Source of the DNA: Linanthus parryae
Taxonomy: Eukaryota > Streptophyta > Magnoliopsida > Ericales > Polemoniaceae
NCBI GenBank assembly: GCA_023055425.1
Contig: JALGPY010000001.1
Coordinates: 71,604,994 to 71,668,993 of the forward strand
Reading direction: 5' to 3'
Length of the DNA stretch: 64,000 nucleotides
The notes below the pieces were generated by a model that saw only the letters and a program-made list of their open reading frames with translations, was not told the origin of the DNA and did not search any database. The first letter of the stretch is position 1; every line of letters begins with the position of its first letter. Shown one piece after another: positions 46,918-57,200 of the stretch. The position numbers were made by a program, and so were the translations under genes.

Positions 46918-47494
46918 GCAATACTCATAGATTAAAATTTGTCCATAAAAACCCTAATTTTTGTTCATTCAACAATTGCTAAGAGGAAGATAATCAATTG
47001 ATAACAACTAACAAAATTTCAAAAAAAAAAATGTAACAACTAACAAGAAAGGATAAGCCAAGAGGGTGAAGAAGTGAAGACCTGAAGAAGAGAAGCAATT
47101 TCAATTTCAATTTCTCAAGCACCAGCAGGCAGCAGTGCACTGAAGAAGAGATGAAGGAGGCGTGTGGAGGCTGGAGCAGAGGCTGCAGAGAAGAGAAGAA
47201 GGGAATCGCCGGCGATCGGCGACGCAGCGGGCGGCCGGAGATCGGCGACGCAGCGGCGGCCCTATTCGGCTGTTCCGTCGTCGTCGTCGTCTCGTCCAGG
47301 GGACGCTTCTCGTGGCTGCGTCTGTTCTCGCCTCTTCGTTTTCTTCCCCCAATTCTTTTTTTTTCAAACGATTTCCCCGATCCCAAAGATTCCCTTATAT
47401 TAATTAAAATAAAAAATAAAACAAAAATCATAATAGAACTTAACGCATATCAGTATTAAAAAAAAAGTTATAAAAAAATTGGAAACAAAAGATG
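46918..47494. other. 5' region of the hAT transposase
   Basis: Leader and promoter side of the minus-strand transposase gene. Contains a GC-rich patch (47160-47330) with direct repetition of CGGCGACGCAGCGG-like phrases. Overlapping open frames on both strands here are composition artefacts. Confidence 0.4.
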
Positions 47495-47560
47495 TCTGAA
47501 ATGGGACTCGAACACAGGACTTAGCATTCTTTAAAGTTTTACCTCACCGCTAGGGCAAGT
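47495..47560 (-). other. tRNA-like (SINE-head-like) sequence inside the hAT element
   Basis: On the minus strand CTAGCGGTGAGG (box A-like) is followed about 30 bp later by GTGTTCGAGTCCC, which fits the pol III box B consensus GGTTCGANNCC. The arms do not make a clear tRNA cloverleaf, so a functional tRNA is not claimed. Confidence 0.45.
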
Positions 47561-47577
47561 GAGTGACTTTGAAATTC

Positions 47578-47702
47578 GGGGGGGGGGGGGGGGGGGGCAA
47601 AAAACTATAACTCGTACGAATTAGTCATAAAAAATATAAAAAATTATAGGTACTAGTAGAAATTTTCAAAATTCAGGGGGGGCAACTGCCCCCCCCCCCC
47701 CC
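47578..47702. repeat. Poly-G run (47578-47597) and poly-C run (47688-47702) near the hAT right end
   Basis: Two long homopolymers of opposite sense about 90 bp apart, able to pair as a hairpin; seen directly. Confidence 0.9.
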
Positions 47703-48451
47703 TTGCCCCTTAGTAGCTCCGCCCCTGCCTACGGATGGTTGTCGTCCTCGTTACGAACATGTCGCCTGCAACTGCCGATTTCTAATCACAACGACGACAC
47801 TAATGAACAAATGAACGCACAAATCTTATATGAAGGCTCGGCTAGGGCAAATACTAAGTCCAACCCTGACGATCTGCAATATAACTCGCGTCAAGTTAAA
47901 TTTTATATAAATATACAAAGAATTGTTATGAAGAACAAATCAAATAATCGAAACAACTCTATTGGAAATCCTTATGGGAATAAATGAATAATATTTGAAA
48001 ACAATGTAATATTATAACTACAATTTCTAGCAATAAGAAAAGACTAATTATAATTAATACATAGTTTTTTAGATAAAAAAACTATTTTTGGATACAACGA
48101 TATTTAATTAAACAATGACATTTCTTGATAAAGAGATTTGTAAATAAATACTTAAACATCACTATTTGTAAAGTAAAAGTGACATTTATCATTTAAAACG
48201 ATATATACATATATACACGGATGGTGTCATTAGCTTATTTTAAAGAAAATAATGAATTACTCGAAATGTAATTTTACTAGTAAATTAATTATCTTATTTT
48301 CAAGAAATCGAATTTTAATATTTAATTATAACTAATTTCCAATTTAACTTTTTATTTTCATTACAAACATATTTAGTTCATTTTATTTATGTAGAATAGC
48401 TAGCTAGTTAACATTAAATAGTAGTATGAACAATATAAACTAAGACGTATT

Positions 48452-48456
48452 ATGTA

Positions 48457-48506
<50 letters not shown>

Positions 48507-48511
48507 TATAT
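48452..48511. repeat. (TG)n(TA)n microsatellite in LTR-3
   Basis: Run of TG followed by TA dinucleotides. Confidence 0.95.
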
Positions 48512-49930
48512 TTATAAATGCAGTCTAGGTAACTCCCCAAGAGTTATAGAACTAATTATAAAAAGTTTCACTTTATACCCTCCAAGTTTATGAAAATACA
48601 CTTTAAACTCCCCCACCATCAACTCATGGTAAACACTTAAACTCACCGATCGAAATACAAACTTCAAGCAATAAAAACATGATTTTGATTGCTAAAAACA
48701 ACTCAGAGGAAGATTTAGAGCATACCCAACCCAAGAAACGCGAGAAACGGCGGAGAAACGGAGCGGGTCGAGTCGCCAAAAAGCGACGACGGAGAAACGA
48801 AGCTTGACGGGCAGTTTTCAGACACTTATGGGTGCGGCTAATCCTTCCAAGATCTCGTTCGCACCTCCTAGAGTCTATAGAGAAAGAGCACAAAGGGTGG
48901 GTGGCGTTGGTTTGGTCGGACCAAGCTCCTCGCCGGAAAACATGGAGTTCATCGGCGGTTGGGTGGCGGTCTCTGCTTGCTGCCTGTCTCTGATTCTTCT
49001 GATGGTGATTCTGATGGGGATAGAGATGAGTGACGGAGAGAAAGCGGGGAGAGAGAGAGAGAGAAACGAAGGTGATGGTGGTCTTGGTGGCTCGTTACCA
49101 ACGGTGGCAGCGGTGGTGGTGGCTGGCCTTTGGCCGCTACTTCTTCTGCTGCTGGGAGCTCTGATGAAGTCAGAGAGGGTGGGAGAGATAGAGAGAAAGA
49201 GGATTTGGTGACAAACGGAGGTGGGTGGTGTTGGAAGTGCCGGTGGTGATGGTTGTGGTTGGGTTCCTCCCGGCCAAAACAGAGGTGGGAGAGAGAGATG
49301 TGCAGGTGCTGGTGATGAGAGTTGTATTGGTGGTGGTGTTTTTTTCCGAAGAAGAGGAGAAGAAGAAGTTGTTTAAGAAGAGAAGAAAGAGAGGAAGAAG
49401 CAATGTTCCATATCTTGAAGAATCCTTTTCTAACGATATGGATAGGCTTAGACCCAACACGAACAAACCAAGTTGAGAATGAAGAAAAAAAGTCTTCAGT
49501 CCAATTTTTCCATACCATTTATTTAATTGATCTATCAGATAAAAAGAATTAAGGATTAAAAAAATCAGGAATATTGGTCTCGAGTTGCTCTGCAGGTGCG
49601 GGAAGCTTGTGAGGGGGGGGGGATTTGTTAAACAGTGGAGGAAGAGTACGCGATCTCATTTTTGAAGTTTCCACGAAGTATCCAGTTCACCTTTGTGAGC
49701 AGTTCACGGTACTGAGATCAATATGGCGCAATCGAAATAATTTGAGGTTCAAAAACTAGATAAAAGACCCTCTGGAAGTTGCAAGTTTCAGACTTAACTA
49801 TCATGCCTGGTACCAAAATACGACACTTACTAGATTGTTGAATGATGGGTTAGTGGATGCAAAAAGCGGAGAGGCAATTTGGACAAGTCGGCGATGGGTA
49901 GCTTCAAAATCAATGTGGATGCGTGCTGGA

Positions 49931-51534
49931 TAGGGGCGTTCATAAACCGACCACACCGGCAAAACCCGACCGCACCAAACCGAACTGTACCTAAACCGAT
50001 GGTTCAACAAATTATTTTCTTAAAGAACGGTTTTATTATTTTGAAAACCGAACCGGGCACCAACTGAACCGAGACCGAACCGACAAAACCGAAAAAAACC
50101 GCACCGCACCGAGAAAAGTTTTAATGCCAATTTTAGTATTTTGCTTACTACCTCCCATGTTGTGACTCACTCCTTCAAAGTTTGAGTTTAACACTATAAG
50201 TAGTACAACCACAACATAGTACTAATTTGCTAATAAAAATTATTCTCGCTCCATGTTGAGGTAAAAGAGAAGTAGGGAGCCCAAGGTTTTCAAACCCGCA
50301 GGTCAAGGTAAACCCGTAGAGGGTGAGTAGACTCGACCCGCAACCCGTGACTCGTGACTCGGGCGGGTCAAGTTTAAACATACAAAAATGCTAAAATTAG
50401 CTTTGAAAAATACAGTATTTTATTTTTTGTAACATACTTCTAGTGTAGCATAACATTCATATACTAGGACAGTGGTCTTTGTCAAACCAACTGTAATACA
50501 AATGTCTCTTAGTCTCTTGCTAGTTACTAGTAAAAACTACAAAGAAATAGCACCTGAACAGTTATTGGTATCATGAACAAAAATCAGCAGAACAAATTGA
50601 GAATTTCATGTAATTGGAAACCTAGAAAATCATAACGAACTGCAATTGACTCTCTGTTTGTCAATAAACGATCAAGAAACAGGCTATCCAAAGTTCAATT
50701 GACAATCAAGAAATATGAAACCACGTATTTTGACCAGAGGTAGAGTCGTAGAGAAGTAGAATTGTAGAAATTGGAAAACAACAAACTATGTATTTTGAAG
50801 AAGCAGTAAATGCTACCGAGTCGAGGATCGAAAATCTTCATTAAATGTGTCTCTGTTCGTCTTTGTCCTTCTTAGTGGTCACCAGTGGTAATTTCATATC
50901 TGGCCGCAACTTGTCTCTCTTTGTCTCTCAATCTTAACAAATGAATTGTGAAGAAACAAAATAAAAATCACAAATTGACTCTAACTTTGAAATGTCCAGA
51001 GAAATAACAAAAAATCACAACATTTTTTTCGTATTTCAAAGTAAAATTGACCCGGTAAAACCGCGGGTCAACCCGCGGGTTTACGGGTCTACCGGGTTTG
51101 TGCGGGTCTATGGCGGGTTTGTATAATTTCGGGTTTTTGAGCGGGTTGACCCGTTCTGTTGTGTAGACCCGTAAACTCGTCAAACCCGCGGGTCAACCCG
51201 CGGGTTTGACAACCTTGAGGGAGCCACTTCTTTTTTTAAATGTTGAGTTTATCTTAGTTTTTTAGATGTATTCGGTAAGTGACAAAGATGTAAGTAAACT
51301 GTTCTTTTTGTTATAGTTATTTTACTTCGCGTCAAAGTTAGGTATTAGTACATAATATAATGGCTTCCAAACCGAATGGTTTAACCAGACCGAACCGGAA
51401 TTTTTGGTGCGGTTTATTAATTTCTAAGTTTCAAACCGAAGGTATTTCGGTTTTGAAAATATTGAAACCGAACATTTTAGTTTAGGTGTCTCATATCCTC
51501 TAAAATCGACTGAACCGGACCGTGAACACCCCTA
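49931..51534. mobile_element. Non-autonomous hAT element (outer)
   Basis: Perfect 8 bp TSD GTGCTGGA (49923-49930 and 51535-51542). Ends TAGGGGCGTTCA and, opposite strand, TAGGGGTGTTCA. The ends are rich in the words AACCGA and CCGAACC. A second element is nested at 50282-51217. No transposase coding sequence. Confidence 0.9.
50282..51217. mobile_element. Non-autonomous hAT element (inner), nested in the outer one
   Basis: 936 bp with the perfect 8 bp TSD AGGGAGCC (50274-50281 and 51218-51225). Termini CAAGGTTTTCAAACCCG and, opposite strand, CAAGGTTGTCAAACCCG. Both ends are packed with the word ACCCG/CGGGT (for example around 51055-51210). No coding sequence. Confidence 0.92.
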
Positions 51535-51671
51535 GTGCTGGATTGGTCACGACCGAGGTGCGGGAGTGGGTTGCTCCATTCACGATTCCCTAGAGATTTT
51601 GTGGCAGGGAGGCATCTCTAGATCCCTAGGCTCCATTCGCCACTGTTAGCAGGGATGACATCCATGGAATC

Positions 51672-53064
51672 TGTTGTAATAGATGCCCTAGAGGCAATCT
51701 AGTTCAGTATGAACAATAATTGGCTAGAAAATTCATTGTATTATTTATGAAGATATTTTAATGAATTCCTTAGATTTACAATTATGTTGTTTATCTTAAA
51801 TATCCCTAGTCCATTATACTGATTAACAGGAGAAGCAGCTATAGACTACTATGGGGTTGGATTGATATGGAGATATCACGATCCAACACATGGGTATGCA
51901 TTATGTGTAATGGCATACTGGATTGATCCATTTCCGAGAAGGCTACATACAGGTTATGTAAAGTCACAAGTACTTCTCGCGGTGACAACAATATTGTCAT
52001 CCTTAGACTTGAAGTCACTAGATCATCTAGTTGTGGAATATTGTGTTTCGGGAGCGTCAAACGCTACACCGTGACCGGATAGTCATAAAGGCGCGTATCA
52101 GACCCAATATGAAGCAATCTTAGATATCATAGTGATGTAGAGAGAATTTTTCCCTCCCACATAACGGGAGAAAATATCCGAGGCCACTCGAGGGATAGTG
52201 CTTATAGAATGTCTGGCCAGACTCAAATAAATCAATATGGGATATTGATGTTATTTGCACGAATAATGCTATTCCCAGGATTGAGGAAATATGGATTGGA
52301 TATACGTGTGTGACTTGTATGTCTCGTGTCCAATCCGGATATAGAGACAAAGGGATGAGACAATGATTGCACAAGGTTTGTCGGATAACTATTTCTATTA
52401 GTTGGGTGGAATGGATGTGTTGCTAGACATCACTCCATGTTAGTAAATAGTTACTACCAACTAAGTAGAAACCTACGGGTCACACGCCGTATGGATTGAA
52501 CTAGACTTGGGAATTAATTAATATGATTAATTAATTAGAAGGATCAAAACGCAACAACTTGCTAACTTAGTAGGACTAATATGCAAGTTGGACAAATCTG
52601 AACTTGAGTAGGATTAGGAGAGGGCCTTTATGTAGTAACAAGTAGTTGTTGGACTTTATAAAGGATGCTCCTAGCTTCCTTCCTACATACTAATGCTCAT
52701 AACATTACTTGAGTAGGAGAGAAGCAAGGAGAAAGCAAGACAAACAAAGAGGCCGAATCCCCTTTGCCGTCCCCGTCGGCCAAGAGAGGAGGCCGAACCC
52801 TCATCTTGGTCTCCGTTGCGTGATTTCTTCTTCCTCCTCCACCGTTTCTAGCTAGCACAAGGAGTTGGAGGATCTATATCTCAATTCTAGGCGTGGATCA
52901 ACCGTAGAGACACAACAATATTTGTGTTTGAAGTCATCACAGGAGACCCACAAGGTACTTGTTATGAATCCTTTACTATCGTTATGAATTCTCTTCCTGT
53001 GATCCTTGGAGGGTCTTGATCGGATAAATTTATTCCGCTGCGTATCCAGGATCAAAACCCTACA
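51672..53064. mobile_element. BARE/Angela-like Copia solo LTR
   Basis: Starts TGTTGTAATAGATGCCC followed by TAGAGGCAAT, a phrase at the start of BARE/Angela-type Copia LTRs (from memory). Ends CCCTACA. Flanks GAATC (51667-51671) and TAATC (53065-53069) form a TSD with one mismatch. Removing the LTR and one TSD restores a continuous RNase H-like reading, which supports these borders. Small open frames inside are not called. Confidence 0.72.
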
Positions 53065-53390
53065 TAATCCGCCCTACAGCTTTCTAGGGAGCTGAACCTA
53101 GAGAGATTCAAGTTTCGGTCCGATTGTTTAGTGGCCTTCCAATTCGTCAAAGACGGTTTAGCGGGAACGATAAAGGCTGGGGAGGCTCTATTGGACATGA
53201 AATGTATTGTCGATACTTGCCAACAACTCATCAATAGTTGCAACTCAGTGAAGCTCTCTTTTGCCGTTCGGGAAGGTAACAAATTAGCCATAATTTTGCA
53301 AAACACGAGTATAGAGGAAAAAGATATGTCGTATTATATTCTCAAGTGCCAATTTGGGCAGAATATGCATTCACTTATGATATTTTAGGA

Positions 53391-54287
53391 GTGACTACAA
53401 AAGTTTAATGGAATCAATTTTCCCCTAGAAAAAATTTGAAAATCTATTATTAGATGGAAAACTAACCCTGAACAGACATACTGCTTGTTTTTAGAGCATC
53501 TCCAATGGTGTTAGATATATTCTATTCAAATTATAACCAAAATTGATCTTTGCATAATAAAAAAGGAGAATCTTGTGTTTCTTCTCCAACGGTAGTTAGA
53601 CAAAAGTTGATGTACAATGTAATTTTGTTTTACTTTTTTCTTATAAAACACGTATGAAACAGTTTTAGATGAGAGATGAAGTTAAGGAAATAGTTATCAT
53701 CATGTAAGGAAATGGGAAAATAGTTGAGAAATTATAAAGATAATGGGTTGGAATTTACACACACCTAAAAAGTGTGAGCAAAACAAGAATGACAACTGAA
53801 AAATATTCGCCGACTCTGACGATGAGGGTGCATATTTTGTATTTTACATAAAATGTTGCATAATCCATTGTAATTGTAATTTTATTCAATTTTTTCATTT
53901 CTTTCCCTAACAAATAAGTTTGCCTGCTAAAATGGGAGGAGCATGAATTCGTCTATTCGAGTGAATAAATGGAGGAGGAAGTGGCAGTGACATGAAAACG
54001 TCTGGTGCTTAACCGTCCTATGTTGATAGAATATGGTTGACGCGGCCGAATACTACTGGCTAATGCCCCCATCCCTCTCATCCAGATATATCCAAAACCA
54101 ACAAAGCGCGAGCTTCTTTTTTCATTTGATGAATGCTCCTCCACACATTATCCAGGTCTGAAATTAACCACTACACCCTGATCATTTCATTCACAAATAA
54201 TCGAAAACAGATACTACTTGTTTTTGGCCTTAGCGGTCTCTTCAGACTGTGTTTTGCTTGCTCCTTTAGTTTGTTCAAGTTCAATCC
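53391..54287. other. Intergenic region and presumed promoter of PTAC16
   Basis: Contains a possible short MITE remnant starting at about 53493 with the phrase AGAGCATCTCCAATGGTG, common at plant MITE ends, and a related CTCCAACGGTAG phrase at about 53583. The plus-strand leader of PTAC16 precedes 54288. No further gene seen. Confidence 0.35.
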
Positions 54288-57200
54288 ATGGCTCCAGCTC
54301 TGTCGTCCTCCAACTCTTTCCTTTTCCAAACAACCCCTTATCATTCACGGCGGCAACTAACTCCAAGTAACCCGAGGCTTTCTCGTGTCTTTGCCCGAAA
54401 GAGTACCGAGGAGACTCCGTCAAGTGATGGGCCTAATTTCAGCGAACTCTTCTCATCGTTCAATTTCGGCAAAGTACCGGACGTGAAGGCGTTGATCCCA
54501 GTGGTGGCGAATCGGTCGTCTTCGGGGTTGTCGTTTGGAAACCCGAGGAGCAAAGATGGTGGGACGGTGTTTGTTTCTGGGGCAACGGGGCAAGCCGGGA
54601 TCCGCATTGCACAGACATTGTTGCGTCAAGGGTTTACCGTTAGGGCCGGTGTGCCGGACCTAGGTGCTGCCCAGGAGCTGGCTCTCCTTGCTGCAACCTA
54701 CAAGGTTAGCTGTCTAGTTTAATCTTGTCGCTGTTCAATTCGGATAAGGGCTGTAAAGTGTAAACCTATTTTGGATAGTTGAATTTGAAGATTTTAAAGA
54801 ACCTGTTTTTAGTAGTTCACCACCATTGAGTCAAGATTTATCAAAGTTTTACTGGACACACCTTTGAGACAAGAGGTTGACTCACAGTAGATCATTTATG
54901 GGAACATTTTGCATTCTTAAATTAAATTGAAGATTTTTCGTGTAAATAATAGTAACACGAAACGAATATCGAAATCCGTGAGTCATAGCGGATTGGCGAA
55001 GATGAAATGCACAAAACGGCAATCTCTTCCTTCATCAATTTGTCATCTGTCATATTTGAATACCAATAGGCGTGTTTGATGCAGGGATACAGAAGGGGTA
55101 TAGTAATAATTATACCAGCACGGGGTAATAACTGACGTTTCGTGCATGTATAATTTCAGTGGGGATTCTACCCCCTTATTGTTTATACCCCTTCTAAGCC
55201 TAAATTATAATCCCACCACGTAGGTGGGATTGAATACTAAGTCGTAATACTCTTTTTTTGTAATGGTGCAAACAAACATGTTACATAATCCTACCTATAT
55301 GATTAATACTCCGTTAATATCACTATGCCCTATAATACTGTAGGGCTCCTTGTACCTCTAACTTTCAATCCATGCACCAAACGTGCCCGTAGTAAATATA
55401 ATGCAGATTGGGAATAGTTCTGTGAGGAATTAAACCAGTCGAAGTTGCAGACCAACCCTTCCCCAAATACATCAATCAATCAACACCAAGGTCTTCAGGA
55501 TCGTGATCCTAGGTAGGATCGGAGAGTGCCCCACAGGATCGAGGATCGTAGGATCGGATCGGATCGTAAGATCCTACCAAAACTGTATATATATATTTTT
55601 TATTAATTATGTGACTACTTATACTACTTATTCTCAAAGTTTTTAATGTTATGAAAATGTTAATATACAAGCTCAAGACATAATATACCATAGACACATC
55701 ATCACCATAATTAATCTCATCATAAATTCATAACATAAAGCATATGGTGGCTGTCTTGCTGGAGTCCGGCGACCTTGCTGGAGGCCAACGATGGTGGGTG
55801 CGCAGTCGTCGTAGTCGCCTGACGCCTCTGCTTCTTCGTCGTTCCCTTTTCTTCTCACTTCTTCTCACTTTCTCAGCCGTAAGTAACAACAAATCTTATC
55901 GAGGTTGAGAAATATTTGACCTACGGCAAGTTGTGTTTTTTTTTGGGTCAATTATTATTAGTATAAACAACTGGGCTAAGCCCAAAAAATTAGTTTTTTC
56001 AATTAGCTGACCCAACAGAACGACCCAAAAGGAAAAAAGGGTGGGATCGTCAGGATCGGTGGGATCGTAAGATTCTATCCGATCCTACGATTTTGCTTGT
56101 GATCCCACATGATCCCACCAGAAAACGATTTTTCACACGATCCGAATCGCAGGTCCCCTCCTGGATCGTAGGATCGTAAGATCCCACGATCCGGATCGCG
56201 ATCCTGACAACATTGATCAACACGGATCAAACGTCTATATTGGCGTCGGTCCTTTCCCCAAATTTGTCTAGAAGAATATTCGTGTTCTTTTATAAGGAAG
56301 CTTCTGCTTTTGTCAGGGAGTGTTTTAGTGTTCGGCTGAAGAGAAGAGAGTAGAGTTTCAGATGCTCTAGCTCATGTTGGTATCTCAAATGCCAATTTTG
56401 AGAAGATTTTTGTTTTTGTTCCTCCTGTGTGTAAAAAATCGCTAGATAAGTACCTTGCTGGTATAAATTGTGTTAGGTTGCTGTTTTAGGGCTTTGTCCC
56501 TCGTTTTGTACCCAAAATAAAAATAATTTGTGTTCTTTTCTGTCTGGATATAAACTATTTCCTTACAGTACTGACCTTTTATTACCACAGATCCTTTCCA
56601 AAGAAGAAACAAAGCGGCTCAATGCTGTAGAGTCCACCTATGAAGACGCCAAAACAATTGCGAAAGCAATTGGAAACGCCAGCAAGGTTGTTGTCACAAT
56701 TGGCTCTGCTGAAAACGGACCCACTGGTGTGGTCACTATATCAGATGCTTTACTAGTCATTGAGGCTGCACAGCTGGCAGGCGTCGGCCACGTGGCAATA
56801 GTCTATGACTCAACAGCCACGTCGTCAACTGGCAACAACGTTCTTGACGGCATTTCTTCTTTCTTTGGAAACCTCTTTTCGCGAACCCAGCAGCTGACTA
56901 TTCAAGAGTTGTTGCAAGCTGTGGTAGAAACCAATATTAATTACACCGTCATAAAGACACGGTTGACGGATGATTTCTCCCCCGAGGGTTCGTATAATGT
57001 TGTGGTGGCAGCTGAAAGAAGCAGCAGTGCTGATGCAAGCGACTACAAAGTAATGTCATAATGTATGCGATAATTCTTTTTTATTTGTACTCATTTAATT
57101 TTCTGATAGATTATACTTTCAGTCTGTTCAGCCAAGTCCAATTTTTCCCTTCCATATCTACAGTTTCATGTTTAATTATTTGATTAACAAACTTTTCGCT

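Larger units (their letters stand above)
44340..47727 (-). mobile_element. hAT transposon, nearly autonomous
   Basis: 3,388 bp with the perfect 8 bp TSD CCTACGGA (44332-44339 and 47728-47735). Termini CAGTGGCGGAGCCAGG (left) and CAGGGGCGGAGCTACT (right, opposite strand) are typical of plant hAT elements with a TTF-type transposase. It contains one long transposase gene on the minus strand with a single frameshift. Confidence 0.93.
43200..49500 (-). mobile_element. Tekay-like LTR (LTR-3), minus strand, truncated, split by a hAT element
   Basis: The minus-strand end reads GAGTGTTACA at 43200. The segment with CCCCCGCAGGTCTAGG (near 43440) matches LTR-1 (11890-11905). Splice-like signals sit at 48725 (donor), 47766 (acceptor), 44300 (donor) and 43440 (acceptor), with the same spacing logic as LTR-1 and LTR-2. 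The expected start TGTAATACCCC is missing near 49500, so that end is lost. An open frame at 48949-49518 is low-complexity and is not called. Confidence 0.7.
49680..53390 (+). pseudogene. RNase H-like (RVT_3) relic, likely LINE ORF2 tail, split by two insertions
   Basis: Three pieces: 49680-49930 (IWRNRNNLRF, then FKINVDACW, the first RNase H strand with its Asp), 51543-51671 (GAGVGCSIHDSLE), and 53065-53390 (ERFKFRSDCLVAFQFVKDGL, then VREGNKLA). Together they follow the RVT_3 domain order with D..E..D..N-type positions. The hAT element 49931-51534 and the solo LTR 51672-53064 lie exactly between the pieces. Frame slips remain, so it is dead. The domain occurs at the C-terminus of plant L1 LINE ORF2 and also in stand-alone genes; no RT is visible here to decide. 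Confidence 0.65.

Noticed and set aside
47107..47459. Five overlapping Arg/Ser-rich open frames
   Set aside because: GC-rich repeated phrases in the 5' region of the hAT transposase keep many frames open; none resembles a protein family.
48949..49518. Minus-strand open frame of 189 codons rich in Ser, His and Pro
   Set aside because: It is the equivalent leader zone of LTR-3, low-complexity, with no domain.
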